Shown here: positions 1-14,900 of the stretch, in pieces
Layout: every line of letters begins with the position of its first letter
How positions within the stretch are numbered: position 1 is the first letter of the stretch
Assembly (NCBI RefSeq): GCF_036669915.1
Contig: NC_089325.1
Coordinates: 9,487,231-9,551,230, forward strand
Origin: Pocillopora verrucosa
Lineage: Eukaryota; Cnidaria; Anthozoa; Scleractinia; Pocilloporidae
DNA: 64,000 nucleotides
Reading direction: 5' to 3'
The notes under the pieces: generated by a model
What the model was told of the DNA's origin: nothing
The model's database searches: none
The model's input: the letters and a program-made list of their open reading frames with translations, nothing else
Made by a program: the position numbers and the translations under genes

Positions 1-750
1 CAGTTTTTACTACACACGTGTGACTCTCCGAGAGGAGAGTGACGCTTAATCTTTAAAAATCAAGTGGTAATGACCGAGAGAAAATTGAAGGAGAGAGAAG
101 AACACTCTGGAAGTTTACAAAGGATATCCATGACACCTAAATTATCATTTAGTTTTAGACGGAAATGGAAAGATGCATTCTCAGACGTCAGCATTGTAAT
201 TTCTCGCTCCATAGAAACCATTCCCCCCTCTTAATCAAAATCGTTTTCAGCAACAAAACCGATTACAGCGCTTTCCACCATCAAATTGCTTCCACTCAGG
301 AACCCTTGATGCGGACCTCACGGAATACAGGTTTCCATTTTGGAGGTTAAATCTAGTTATAATTTTAATGGAATTGATACATTGTAAGGCCTGGACTGGG
401 AATCTTTCTCTCTGTTCTTCCATTTTCTCTTGTTCTGGAGTGTGGAAATAGTAAATGATAAACATTGCGACAACAACAATAAACGACTTTTGTTCTTTAT
501 GTTCCCTATCTTTGTGGCCTAGAATTGTGCCACATCAGGTGACTCCTGCCGGCTTAGAAAGGTAATATTCAAAGGTCCTGACCAGTATATCAAATTTGTT
601 ACTGATGTGACAGCTCAGCTCAGCTCAGTTTAGGACTGGGCCGGAAAAACTAAAATGGAAACGAGGTTTTCTCGGCCCAATCTCCATTTCGGAATTGTTG
701 CACCAACCTAGTTTACGGTCAAGAGCTGGCGGTTAATTACTAAGTCTTTT

Positions 751-940
751 CCCACCTCCCTAAGGGTCTCAATGTGGTTAATCGATAGCCGCTCGGCAAA
801 AAACTGACTAATTTCAACCATTAACCATAAAAAAAAGTTAACCGTATAAATTTTACTTTCAACCGCTAGCTAAAGAATGACCAAAAGTTTAATCGAGAAC
901 CGTAAAAGCCATCACCCCATTGAGACCCTTCCCCCCTTAG
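751..940. repeat. Foldback (MITE-like) element
   Basis: The left end reads AAGGGTCTCAATGTGGTTAA and the right end, reverse complemented, reads AAGGGTCTCAATGGGGT, giving inverted ends of about 17 bp with one mismatch around an AT-rich core. The core contains several TTAACC-like motifs. No coding capacity is seen. This is the shape of a small non-autonomous DNA transposon, but no target-site duplication was found. Confidence 0.45.
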
Positions 941-959
941 TATAACATTTAACTGGCAA

Positions 960-1120
960 GGGTTAACCTTCTACACCACGAGATCAGTAGAGATACTCTC
1001 CGCACTGTTCTCTATGTGATGTACAGAACAGCTGAACGGTCAAGACCTTCTTTAGTTGGAGATCAATTGCTTTATTCCCACGACTTGAACCTTTGATCCA
1101 GAAATGATAAAGGCGATGTT
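960..1120 (+). repeat. Dispersed repeat, family R1
   Basis: This stretch (key motif TACTCTCCGCACTGTTCTCT followed by CTTCTTTAGTTGGAGATCA) matches the reverse complement of 47055-47275. Shorter pieces appear on the plus strand at 30540-30650 and 31120-31210. Four diverged copies in one 64-kb window show that it is an abundant interspersed element. No coding capacity is seen. Confidence 0.6.
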
Positions 1121-4100
1121 TGTCACACTTACGGGTTTGAGGGTTAGGTTAAGTCGTCAAAATTAAGATTACCATCTGGGACTTTGTTTTGTATCACACA
1201 CGGTGCAGATATGAATCGGATATTCCTCTTTCCAGAACGCTTCGAGATGGGATGAAGGTTACCATTAAAAAAATACGTCATGAGATTGGCAGACGCTGCA
1301 ACAGTGAAATGGTGGCCATCATTCTATAATAACACTAAGAAAATCTTAATCTAGTAATGAACACCTTGTTGAGAAATTATAGGGATTACGACTCGATTTT
1401 AGAACATGAAATTTGCGGTTAACAGGATGAGATTACGAGAATTAGTGGAAGGTTTCTTTTAACGTTTTCAATGTTTCTCTTTGCGTCTTCAATTCTTTAG
1501 TCGCTAATTTCATTCTCCCTTTGTTATTTTTAAAACAGCAAATACACCTGTGCTAATGAAGAATAAACTTGTTTTTGAGTAAAACGGAAAAACACCTTTG
1601 ATATTCGACGAGATTAACTGTCTCGTATTCAAATTTTCGTATTCTCAGTACCAATAAGAATGGTATCGAATAATACAGCAAAGCGGACGAACCTATCAGA
1701 GATACATTAGCATTCGTAAGTTCTATTCTAAGTAACCCTGGATCTATTAAAACGAGAAAAAGGATATTGAATGTGTCTAGATCGAGATAAAACTTGATAG
1801 TCTCAAAATGACGTACTTTAAAACACAGGTGATCTTACTAACGAGAAATATATCCATGAAAGGTTTATATGCGAGGACTTCTGTTTCTTAGTTAGCTGCA
1901 ATCTCCCCCATAAACGATCCCAGAAAGGCATGCATGCTATCGCCGAGGGCACCGAGCAAATCATAGAAAGCGCAAAGTGAACAATCTTAAAAATTCATTT
2001 CTGAAACATTGAACTGCAAAACCTAAGAGAAAACTTCGGAAAGTTGCCCTGTTAATATTATGTCTTGCGCAAAGGAAATAGATTCCGTATAGCGTTGTTT
2101 GTTGTTTTTCAAATGTGGGGTGCATTTCTTTGCTCTTAATTTACATGTCTCGAGAAAAGGAAAATGAATTCTCTAACAGCGCTTTTTTTTTGTTTAAATA
2201 AGAATTTCTCATTAACTCGTATGCGTTAGATCTGACTGACAGAGAGGTAAAACGGTCTATGGGTGTAACCCGTGGGTAGCATTTGTTTACTTTACCCTTT
2301 TTCAAGTTCGCGACAAGTAGAACACTTTACGAGACACAAGGGCGCGTATCTTATTCATAGCCTAGAATGCGACCACCTCTTTTTTTTTCTTTCAACTCGG
2401 TTACCCGGGTAAAGCACCAAACTGGAATTTAACAAAAAGAGGTCGATTGCTAGGTGATTAACTGCGAGCGTTCTATCGGTTCGATCCAATTTGAGTTAAA
2501 GCCTATTTATTGTATAAGACAGCGAAAATATCTCTAAATGTTTACTTTTTCTCAAGACGCTGAAAGATAGAGACTAACGAGGCTGTGTCGCTTAATTCAT
2601 TAGCCCGATTTTAAATGCATTTTCACGATCTGAGGTGATAATTTCTTCCGCTCGTCCCGGATATAAATATAGGCAAAATGTTTCCAAGACGCCTCAATGC
2701 CATTGCTTTGGTGTAAAGAAAATAAACTCTATTCTTCACGGAAAATCGATTAGATTTCACGAGCGTTTATCGAGAGTTGTTATAGGCGGGGAAATTGACA
2801 TTTCCAATTTCAGCAGGAATAAAAGGAACCACATAACTTAAAACTACCAAATGGACTTTTCAAGGGCTCGCAACAATGCCCACAATAACAGCGTTAAATA
2901 AATGCAGATTAAGTTTATCGTATACATTTGCATTTGAATAAGTCGTGTCGGATATTAGTTTCAAAAAGTAAGACGTCGAAACACTGATGAAAGAGTACAG
3001 CGAGGTCAGCTAAAACCATTGAAATACACGGGATCAATCCTCTGAAAATCTATCGCATTTTTGATTGGTTTTCTGTGCCGCTGAAGGCTTCAACTTCATT
3101 TTTCTGACAGGACAAAGCTACGAATCCGATAAGGTACATTTGTTATTTTTTCTTAACAGCTGGGTGGCCTGTCATAAAAATCTTTCCTTAGACATTCCTA
3201 GTTTCCCTTATTCCCTTAACATGGAATTTGAGTTCACACAGGTAATACCTAATTCTGGTAGAATCGATGGCAATTTGGTAAAAGAAGGAATCTTCTGTTG
3301 TGTAACATCTTTGTAATTTACACCACGTTAAAACGCTTCAGTTCGAGAAAAGCGACCTGTTAATTAATGTTGCACAAGGTTAGGAGTACAAGGAAAGAGC
3401 AATAGTTTTGACCCGAGGTCAACTGAAGAGCTTGTAATTGTCAAAAACGTTTCTGTTGTTTCGACAAATGATGGCGACAAGAAGCTCTTGTATCGAATTG
3501 TGAGCGGAAAGTGTTCCATCTCTTGTTATCAGTCTTATATCAACTGGTCCTTGTAGCATATCAGTGAGTTTATCGCCTAGTGTAGCTTAATTTATTTCGC
3601 TTCTTCCCCAGCTAGATTTCCTGAAGATGCTAAGAGTCCACCTCACTCTTACCTTCTTATTTCAATGACGATTATTTTTTCCCGTCTAAGGCTGCGAATG
3701 TAAACAAATACAACAGCAGGCCTAGTTTTATTTTCCACCGGCATTTTCGTTAAATTCACGCTGAGGAACACTTTCTCGCTTTGACGGAATTTCTTGTCAT
3801 AATTGAATTTATCCTCCAATTTCGTTTGCTGCTCCTTTCTTTTTCGTCTCGTTGCCATTGCACAAAGCTACTCATTTCATTAAACATTTGACAATGGAGG
3901 GAGTCTGAAGTATTTCGCGCTCACGAAGCTCTCTTCACAGTGCTTTTACCTTCTGAAAGTTGGTTATGTTGGGAAGCCAAACTACTTGCATTATTGATTA
4001 AACCTTTGAAAATAGATCACATCGATCGAGGATGTTATCAATTGAGACGTCTTCGTTTACAGAAAACCACAAAACACTTGCGCGAGAGCGTTATTTTCAG

Positions 4101-6169
4101 TTAAGCGAATTATATTTTTCTTTTTGTGTTAAGTTTGGCAGCGGTGTAAAGCTTCTTCGTGGCTTGTCGAATTCGTTCGAAAATCCAGCTTCTTTTGAAA
4201 TAAACTGAATTATTTATTGAGAAGAAGTCTCGATTAAATGTTAATATCACTTGGGGTTCAAACTAGATATATTTTACCGCGCGTTACATAAAAAAATTAT
4301 CAGTACAGTTTGGCAGTTTCGGTTGAACAATAAAGTGCGATATCTATGGAAACGCGGTCCAAAAAGTTTAATTTGCTTATTTATCAAACCGGAAAAATTT
4401 TAATATACACACTGGCTGCGGCAACTTTCAAGAACGAATATCAAGAGTTTTACCAACTAACAATCCTCTTACAGAAGATTTGAAATGATGCTTATAAATT
4501 TGTTGCGGGATTGTAAAGCTTAAAAAATTTTGGAAAACGTGTCTTCGTTATCTATTTTTAATGACGAGGTATTTTAAACACGGTAATAAAGAAAAGCACC
4601 CTCTGTTTCAGAAGGCAAAATAAAAACCCATTTATACTGATTTTGTTCAAAGGTAAATCAACGAATATTGTTTTGGATTTGTTTGAGCAGTTCAGTCTGG
4701 AATGAGCTTTCCTGTGGAGTGTTGTGAATGAGGATGTAGCGGAAGGAAAGCAAATAGTTTAGAAAGAAGTCGTATGAATTCAATCCACATATTATGTTTT
4801 CAGCGCGGCCTTAAATTTACTTGTCCTCTCCAATTCGTTGAGATTATTGGACATAATTGCAGAGGCCCATGTTTAAACTCAATTTCCAGTTTAAATCGCA
4901 GCCATGATGAAACTTGCAAATATTTTTAGATGCTAGATGGCATGGAAATTAGTGTTTTTCTTGAAATTTCAAAAGATTCTCATTAGCCGAAATTGCATAT
5001 TGTATGCCCATTTTTCTTTGTTCGGATTTGACACCTTGGCTGAGAAAGAAAAATAAAGACAAACAGATTTTATTCCATAGCCGCAGAAAGCGACAATAGA
5101 AAAGAAAATAGTATGTTTTATAGTTCGCAAAAATGATGACAAACTCTTTTTAGTCGAAGGGAAGTTTCCTATTTTTGCAGATGAATTCCCGAACTATGGA
5201 TGTTGTCACAGTTCTGACAAATTTTTGAATGTGAATGTTGGTTAGAAAAACGAACTTAGCAACAAAAAGGAAATGAAATGACAGACCTTAACAGACTTAT
5301 AATAATCAATCAATTATCAAAGGACGAATTTAACTCCAGTTAACCAATAGAAATTCAGGAGAAGTTTTAACCAATCAGATTCAGAAATACTCGCAAATGA
5401 TTGGCAGGTGTTCAGGGAACAAATCTTTTGCATTTGAAGTAAAAGCTTTGAAAAAGTTTACTGAATTTCTATTTCATTGCTTAATATTAAAAGAATAACA
5501 ACCGGTTTCAAAGATGTCTTGGATTGAATGAATTTAAGAGAATGTAACTAAAAATTGAAAAAAAAAATTGTTGCTCTTTTTCTCTGGAGTTTAGTTCTTG
5601 CGGAAGGTGGAACATCCGAGTGAAAGAAAGGAAAAAAAGGAACACATAACAGCATATTAGTATGTGACGTCAGGCGAAGGAATAAGTCGAACCGAAGCAA
5701 AAGCAAGTGCTTTCGTTGTTGCTTTATCATCAGACATTCACAAACTTTTACATATTCCAGCTTATTTGTAGAAATTGAAGATTGTTGTCCTTTTAATAAC
5801 TTGGAAGATTTGAATTAGTCAATAAGGCGATGTTTTTAATGCGCGCATTGTTAAGAGTGCTTGGAACTATTTGGAGACTACTTTATGTAATCAAGCCTTT
5901 TCATACAACTGCTATCGAAGTAACAAGTCTTTTCTACTCGGTGGACGTCCTCTGAACAAACTGATATGTATATCTTACTGGTAAAATATCCTCAGCTTAC
6001 ACAAAGCTGTTTATCAAATCATAGGCAGTTTCATTGAGCGGTTTTTGAAAACATGTCTCTTGGAAATTCCTGTTCCTTCTTCATTCTTTATCGCTCAAGA
6101 CAGACGACAAAACTTGTGTCGCCGCTACAGGATGATAACCAGTGAGAGTCGCCAACGTTTACAAAACTG

Positions 6170-6400
6170 TTCCCCAATGTTGCCAAGGTTTTCCAAGGGT
6201 GCTATCCCAAAATTGTGGAAGGTAGCCGATGTTATTGCACCAAAAGGTTTCCGAAGTTACTGCGCCAAAGGTTAACTTTTTCGAAGTACTGCCGAAGTTA
6301 CAGCGCCAAAGGTAGTCTAAGTTTATCGAAATTACTTCGCCAATGGTCGTCAAAGTCTGTCCAACGTTTCCTTTGCCAAATTTTGTCGAATAGTAATTCA
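6170..6400. repeat. Degenerate tandem repeat, about 25-37 bp unit
   Basis: Variants of a unit like GTTACTGCGCCAAAGGT recur at about 6232, 6257, 6297 and 6331, separated by poorly conserved spacers containing TCGAAGT. The units have diverged enough that both strands stay open for 65-82 codons, which explains the overlapping frames here; I do not consider either to be coding. Confidence 0.5.
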
Positions 6401-9400
6401 TTGTCAACGTAAACAGTTTTTTCCAGAAGCCGAACCATTGCCCTTTCCGAATGACTGATACTGTTTTGATTATTCAACTCCGTGTACTTGAGCGAGATGA
6501 AATGCGATGCTTAAAAATCAGTTTTATTTACAAATGCCTGCAGAATGGACCCTAAAAAAAAACGGTTAAGAACGCTGCTGAGTTTGTTTTGTTTTGCTTT
6601 TTTTTAAAGTTTTGGCCAAAACATCCTCCGTCTGTCTTGAAAGAAATAATAGATTCACCTGACGAGATCATGCTATACTTTGCACTTCTAGCTGTCATAT
6701 AGCGAAAGCAGTGTTAATGGAGCAAGAAAATTCTTTCCACGCACAAAAATGTGCCTTTCGTGCGTACAAAGGAAATCAAATTGCTCATTTTAAAATATAC
6801 TCACGTACATTGCGTAATAATGCGTCGGCAATTAACGTCAAAACCAAGCGCCCACATTGCCACAATTGCCATGCGCACTAGCAGCGCGTTTGAATAAAAC
6901 GTAAGCACAGAGTTGCTGGCTAAGTGGCAGGCAATCGACAAAGCAGAGGAAGTCAAGCTCGGATAAAAATCCATTTGTTGCCTTTCTGTTAGGGGAATGA
7001 AACGTGGAGACTGTTAAAGCAGTCTGAATCCAAGGAGTTTTATGTTCGATACAGAAAACCCGGAAAAGGTGAATAGACGACTTTTTTTATTTTAAGTTGT
7101 ATATTTTTTGCCGGTTTTTTTTAAAGTAGTTCATGATAATCTCTTTGGAAATAGCTGTAGCTTACGCGAGAAAACATTGAGATTATTTCCAGGACAAGAA
7201 ATGCATTTTGGAGTTTAACAACGCTTCGTCACTGCGGTTGTAACTTAGCTCTCAATTTCGCTGCTCATACTCCAAATTAAGGAAAGAAAACACTAAATTC
7301 AATTTCACTTATTTCACATTTCTAAATCACAAAATCAAATCTCCAAGAGTTTGTTCATTTTGTTTAAATGTGCCAATAATTTTAAACCCTACGTTTCACC
7401 AGTCCGTAATACACAACGTCTCGTCATTCAGTACACACTTCAAAAAAAGAAAAGGCGAAAAAATCTATCGGAGAAGCAAAACAAGAATTCCGTGTTTACA
7501 CAAAGAAGTGTTTGTTCTTGAAGTTCCTTTTCTTCCAAAATATGCAAATTTAAATGAAGTCTAATGACTGAGATTAACAAAGTTTTGTAAACAGCGCTTT
7601 AGAGCACATTAAACTTTGTCTATTATCGTAGTTAAAAACACTTGTGGGTGACCCGTTAACATGTAAAAAACGCCTCAATAAGCATTAGTGGTTATTCTGC
7701 TATAAATGTTTCATACCTGGAGATTTCTGTTGAAACAAGTTGCGGACATTCAGGGTTCATTTCAGAAACTTATATAAACATCATGTTATCTTAACAAACA
7801 GAGACGAGAAATCATGAACTGCAGCTGCTCTCAGAGCAATTAAAGAGCGATAACGCGTATTAAAATGCACGTTATTTTTAGCAGCGGTACATTTTCTTTC
7901 TTAATCAACATTCATTGCTGTGCGCCGTTCAATCATTCTAAATGTCAGGGTTGTCAAACTACAAGTGGATCGAAAATGGTGAAAACTGAAAGCATTTATA
8001 TTTTTTTAATTAAGAAAGTACTTAAAATTGCAGGAAATCAATGGATTTCTTCATCCAAGGTATAAGATTTTCACGGGAGGTTTTTTTTTTTAATTATTGA
8101 ACTAGCCATAACATTAAATGTGGGCTGGGTGCAGGGGCAATCCAGGCTAAGAAATTTGCATTTTATGCTCGCAACAAAAGAAGGAGTATGTACTTCCATT
8201 TAAATCTTCTTTGCTTTTGCAGTATATTTTCTGGAAATCAAACAAAATCAAGCAATTATTGTTGTATTTAGTACGTTGGATTAGACTAGATAGAATAATC
8301 AGTTGGAGATCATGTTAGGGTTTGCGTGAGGTTTGCCTGACCAGAAACACGCAAAGTCTGCTACAGGAATTTGCAATTATAGGACTGAAAGCTGAGCAAA
8401 ATATATCAAACGCAATATCATGATTAGGCAATGGCAGATAGATGGATGATTTGACAACAATGCATGCAAAGTAAAATAACAAACCGTTATCGAAAAAAAA
8501 TGCTCACGAAAAAAACATGATCATAGATATTTTGGTAACGTAATTCTGCACTGATGAAAGAGAAATATAAATATATGCTATATTGTAGTCTTTAGGCTAT
8601 GCGGAATAACACGTTAAAAAAAGGCATTCACATTACACAAACGCAAGTTTTTTTCCCTAGTTTAGTTTACTCGGAGGTAAAATATTGTTTGTGGGGGAAA
8701 AAAGGCACAGGTGCAAACGAATTTTTTTTTAAAATTATTGGTTTATTGATTTTTTTGACGATGAGAAGTTTTCATTAAAAAATAATGAAATACTCAATGG
8801 TTAAAAAAAAAAGATAAAAAATGTTCAGGTAGCTCTGGGAAGGTTTGGGAAGAATGGCGTGATAAAAGCTGCAAGAATTACTGATTTCGCACGTATGATG
8901 TTGACAAGCTTGACGAGGGCTCTGGGAAAAAATCGTGCGTTGACCTCAAACTTGCACCAGACTTTTCCCTACATTCGGGCAAAAAATATCTTCTCTGTTT
9001 AATGGTGTAATACCTTTTCTTTAATCCAATTTAACCAGCCGATCAAATGATAAAACAACCGATAGAAGAGAGCACTGCAAGGCACTGGGAACTAAGCTAA
9101 AATTTGTTTTATCATAGGCTTTTTGATCTGAGGTGATTCGGCAAAGTTTTGAAGTTTTTCGCTAGCGTAAAATTAAGACGGAAGGAAACAAAAATTAAAA
9201 GATGAATCTGTCTGCAAAGCGTTAAATCTCAATCAAAATTAAACAAACCTAGGGATGGCTTAATCGAACAAACCATGGCCAGAATATCTCAGCTTACTTC
9301 GCCAATCGACGGCCCCAGTGCATGCTTTAAAGACCCAGGATGCATCACAGCTGTACAGTGGTGCTCGCTTCTTCAGCCGATAGTCACTTAAGATCGCACG

Positions 9401-11941
9401 GATTCACCTTGTTGTTATATTGCCCCATAACAGATCATGTGACAGGAGTGTAACTGTTTGGTTTTTTTTTTCTTTTTTTTTTTGGAAAATTTGTTACACC
9501 AGTGTTTGCAAACTCATCTTACTCCGTAAAAGGAAAGCATCAAACCCTCTAAGGATCTCAAGTGATTTTTCAAAGCTTTTGATCATTGGACGTTTACCAG
9601 TACATAGCTTACAGTAAGAAAGGGACAGCTCCCCATGATTGGTGACACCAAAGAACTGGGACATGTCTGAATGAAGGCTTTTTTAAATCGTTTTAGTTAA
9701 TGGCTATTGACAAAATATTTTCATTTATTGCCGGAATTTCCTGGGGCCGAGTAGATATAAAAAGGAACCGTGGAGTGATTGAGAATTTTTTGATGCTTCA
9801 GTAATAAAAAAGCATCTAAATATAGAAATAACTTACAAAAATTAAAACGTCGAGGGGAGAACTCTGAATTATACCCACGAAGCTAAACATAGAAAGTAAT
9901 ATCTGTATTTATTCGCTTATCTTAATTAATTTGGGGTTGAATTAATGTGACGACGGTCTCCAGTTAAAATGTTATTCTTGTATATAGGAGTCGATAAGTT
10001 CTTACGTTAGACATACATAAATCCATGGTAAGCCCACCAATCTTTGTAAGAGAAAAATTAATTGGTAAACGTGCGGAGATGGAGCAACAAAATGAGCGCG
10101 AGGGAGCCTCACTGTAACGTCCTCCTTATTTCGTTGTTTAAAACCAATCCTTGAGTTCCTGCTATACGACGTTGAAGTGTTACAACGTGAAATCAAAAGA
10201 TAAAATATTGTACACTTTATTTGTCATATACACGTTTAGTTGAGGGCTTTCGTGTGACTGATACACGAAATGTTGTTTAAATTTCAACTGCATTTATCGT
10301 TCAATCGTACCAGAAATTAAAGAGCGAGGAACAAAGCAAATGTTTTATCTCTACGCTGCTCTTTACCAGGTTGTGCTGAAGGATACATTCAACTCTCTAA
10401 GGAATGTAAAACATTATGGCGATTCGCTTGTAGGGGACTCAATTATCATCTTCATATAGCAGTCTTCGAATTAACCTCAAGCAACCTTTCTATGTTACAA
10501 AACTTATACAAGGATCGAGCGTTTTCGCTTGGAAAATCTATATTTGCCACTTTCATATGATTCTATCCTGGACTAAGACCTTATCTGGATTTTTTTTCGC
10601 CAAAAAACAAGTGATCAAGTCGAGGAAGAAAAATTTCTAAGTAAATTAGGAATACCCATCTCAGTGATTTACCGCTAAAACGAAAAAACGTAGACAGTTA
10701 TTTGTTGCTCCCACTGCTTTGAGAATTTCAGAAATACTGGTAATTAGCAAGGACATCGCTCATCTATTTTCAGACCCTATTGGGTATCGCGAATGACATA
10801 TTTGTGCTATAACTTCATGTCTAAAACAAAGAACATATCGTTTAAACTTAATAACCTTCATTACATTCGCCTTTTAGGAAAAGAGAGATATTTTAGAACA
10901 CTTAAACAAAAGGACTATTTAATAATAGTGAAATATTGCCTTTTGAGTCGTTGCTGTTTTGTTTCAAAAAGATCTCCACCGGTGTATCAAAACAGAGAGT
11001 TTATCGAGAACAATTCCTCAGTTGCCGAGAGGCAAAATCTATTTTCATGATATGCCTCACGTTTGATAAACTTACAGGTCAATAGTCAAGCAATTTTCGA
11101 AAACTAAAACACTTACTATGCATGTTCACTTATTTCACTTCGTATGCAAGAAAGGTTTCTCAAACATGACCACCACGAAAGATTTATTCACAAGCAAAAT
11201 AAGAATATATTTATCTTTAAAATCCAAATTAATCATGTTATTGTTGAAACAAAGGCTATCTAGTGCACTCACCCTTTGGGCCTTTTCAACAAGTAAACTA
11301 TATTTAATATTTGAATTTCAAGCCTTTTGTTTTTCGGCTGGATCGCGTAAAATGATATGTGAAAAGGGTAACTTAGTTGTGAAAGAATAACTACCTATTT
11401 CAAAGCTGACGTCTTTAATTCTAAAACCAACGGGAACAAAATGAAACAAAGTACTTCAGCTCGAGAATATTTTACCATTTTTTTACGGCAGGAAACATCT
11501 CTTGCTACCTTCTAAGAGGCGGTAACTACACACGCTAGATACTACATCAAACAAATCCGAAAGGAAAACGCCAAGTATTAAATGTTAAGTTAGCAATCTG
11601 TTCTGAACGTTGTTTACTAGGGACAATGATTTTACGATCACCAGATCGTGTCAATGTTTATGGTTTTCAAATACACTGGATAATAAGCGCTATAAACTCA
11701 TTGTTATGCTGGATAATTCATGGAAGACCTCAGAACATGATTCCATATTCATTTAATCTTTCCTTAGACGACTGACGTCAGAGAAATATATCAGAAATTA
11801 ACTCATGACCGATAAGGCGTCACATGGTTTATTCGCGGGTTGAGTACAGGTTCTACCTTGACTTCAAGAGAGCGCTAAGAAGTTTTCTAAGCTTGCCTTC
11901 TTTTTTCTTACAGTTTCTCGACATTGAGTTACTTTCCAAAG

Positions 11942-14900
11942 ATGTCGCCGCTCATATTTACGTTCTGTGTTTTGAGCACCTGTGCGTTGTGCTCAATCCT
12001 TGCCTTCGCTGAGATGGATGAATCTGCGCAAGGTATGAAACTTTCTAGTTTACTTGAAAATTTCGCTCCCGCAAAAGTCGGTTCAAATGTTTGCTTCAAA
12101 GAATGGAAATCGTAGAAAGCTATTTTGACATATTTGAGTAGATTTCATCGTGTTTGCTGAAAATTCGGATGTATTAAAATGATCTGCGTCTATTAAATAC
12201 GGTAAGAGGAATTACAGTTTGAATTTTATTCCACATTAGAAAGGCCGCGTCTTGTGTGCCATGGTGAAATTTGCTCGAATTGTCTCGGTATTTCTCAATG
12301 TAGTTATTCACTGTTACGGCGGCTTTCAAAGAACTTCATTAGGCCATTTTTATTCTATTAACAATTTCTGTTCTTGTGCCGAAAAATAATTGAATTTCGC
12401 AATGAAATGTTTGAGCGTCGCCTGAAGGAAGAATTTAACCTTTTCATTTTAATATTACTGATATGATGACCCCCTGGTATTCGGAGGTTTTTGATTTTTA
12501 AAACATATACACTACGAGACAGAAATAAACATCGAGTGAAGGTTTTTCTTCAATTTTTAATGATGCGAAAACGTGTTCAAAGTTGCTAAGATTGGAACGT
12601 CCAGGGCTGAATGTTATTCATCAGCTTTTTTCCCAGCAAGTCGAAATTTATAAATAGCCACAGTATGGAATCAAAACATTTTCCGTTTTGCGTTTTAAGA
12701 GATTCGAAATGTTAAAGAAAAGAAAGATTGTGATTACAATAAAAAAACGTCCAGTGGTGTTAGTGAAAAATCAATTCTTTCATTCCTTTGTTTCGAGAGT
12801 TAATTTCACTGAAAATCGCACCATCCTCGCAAGTTCTTTTCTTTTTCATTATTATTCAAAATTTTAAATTGGCATATGCCATGTTCAACATTGTGTTCCT
12901 CTCAAATCAAAGCATGTTCTTGCTTCTTAAATCATCTGTGTACGCGTTAGTTACACGTGCATTTTATGTGTGTTAATGTTTTCATGTAGAAATCTTCAAG
13001 AGAGTAGATATCACTTTCATTTTGCAAATGAAACAAATTCCATATCGGACTTCTCCCTTGGTGGTTTAGGAATATAACCAATTTGCACGAGTGGCAGAAA
13101 GAAACAATTAATTTAATAACGTGTCTTCTTTGGTTGGCTCTCCTTAGAGTCTTTAATCCTGATTTTCCGTCTAGGACTCTTGGGTGGTAATTTTTATGAA
13201 TATAAAACTTCAAGTAAATTTTGTGTTGAAATGCATTCGAAAATTCGTAAATAGATTTCGAAATACATATGTGCATTTTTTGAAAAGCCAACTGTTCGCC
13301 GGTTAGATCCAAAAATGTGCCAGTATGCTATGTATTGTTAAGTCTTATTTCGAAATAAACTTTATAATTCTAAATGACAGGCTTTGGAATTTAAATAAAT
13401 TTGATTAATTATAGGCAAGATAATGAATAATAAAGAGAGAATTCGAGAGAGCTCTCGTTTTGTGTTGTATATTTTGAAGAAAGCTATAACGACTTTTAAC
13501 GATGAATTTCAAACATTGTTCTCTCACCGAACGAATTTCGTAAATTAAAACGGAATTGTTCATTGCAGTAAAATTTTTCACTTAAAACTGTGCGTTCATC
13601 TACAACGGAGCTTGAAAAGCCTTTCACAGCCTTGATACCCCAATAAAAAGCTAAAGAACGTATGACGTGTTACCAACTGAGCGTTTGATTTTTTTATAGA
13701 TAGAAGAACCATAAGTGCTTTTTGCTGAATTCTTTATCCACATGCTAATTACAAACGCTCAAATGCAACCTACTATGAAGCTGTTTTCAGGTGGAAACGT
13801 AGTTTTCATAATTGATGGCCTTAGATACAAGCTGGTGCTAATTTCGTTTCATAATCATCCTTGTGACCCTAGTTACGTATTGACACTTTCGATGTTCACC
13901 AGGCGCAAGTTTGTTTTACCAATTGGAAATTTTTTTTCAATCCCGAAAGCTAAGTTTCTTGAACTAACCTTAAAATGATTATATTGACATGAGTGTCTGC
14001 CGAAATTTCGAGGAAATTTCCTAATCATGAAAGTTAAATTTAACAAGAAGGCAAGAACGACATCGGTGTTAAGTAATATGCTGTCATGAAAGCGGGATAA
14101 CAAGCCATAAATGAGAAACCTGCGTATTTTGCATTAATAGAGATAATATTAGCTTTTTTATAGCCGGGGTTTTCTTTAACTTGTTTGATGTAAAAGCCGG
14201 CCGCCAATTGACTTGCAAAGCTGTCAACTAACGTTAAAAAGCTAACGAGCAAGAAAATGCAAAACGATGTGTTTATGATCCACCAATCCACCAAAACGTC
14301 TTTAGGCAAATAAAACATCATGTATTTTGTAAGGAAATTTCAACACTGCTATAAACTCAGGATAACAACATTTGAAATTCATCTAAAAATTCTTATAAGA
14401 TTTCCCAGGGCCAAAATCCAGGTTCAACAAAGTTTACTTGTGTTTTTTTTGTTTTTTTTTTTTTAAACATGTCATTTATGGTTTGTTTATTTTGCTTTGT
14501 CATTTTTCCGTGTTTTATTGTTCATTTCCTTCACGGCAAAGTGACATCTTAATTCATCTCCCGTTGAGACCATAACCCAGATATCTTATCAAATTTACAC
14601 GAAATCTTTGAAATCACCGTCAACATGGCGTCCGCATTAAGCGTCATGCGATACCAAGGTTAATGTCGGAAGCAAGCTATTAGATTGTTTAGTCTTTCTG
14701 TAAACTTTACGTCAGACAATCTGAAATGTGCTGGAATACCTGCTGGCTAAATTGAATTTCAGTTATAGCAGATCACGCATTGCGTCGTGTGATGAAGACA
14801 ACTTTCAACTAGTGCTGAGTTTGATTAGCAGGTTATCTCCAAAAATTTCATTGTATCCTATGTTCTATTAAGGACTTTTAATATCTCTTTATAAGAACTG

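Larger units (their letters stand above)
1..11941. other. Gene-poor AT-rich region, no gene recognised
   Basis: No open frame here has protein-like composition, domain motifs or a convincing chain of splice sites. The longest frames are 60-90 codons, rich in Phe, Lys, Ser and Ile, as expected by chance in AT-rich DNA. The stretch contains a foldback element, one copy of a dispersed repeat and a degenerate tandem repeat, listed separately. Its right end should contain the promoter and 5' UTR of the receptor gene that starts at 11942, but I cannot point to a specific element. Confidence 0.6.

Noticed and set aside
12947..13312. 121-codon minus-strand frame in receptor intron 1
   Set aside because: No recognisable domain, no splice borders, low-information composition rich in His, Lys, Ser and Ile.
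13873..14321. Overlapping minus-strand frames with hydrophobic stretches (STFCIFLLVSFLTLV-like)
   Set aside because: Hydrophobicity follows from T-rich sequence; no conserved motif, start context or splice partner was found.
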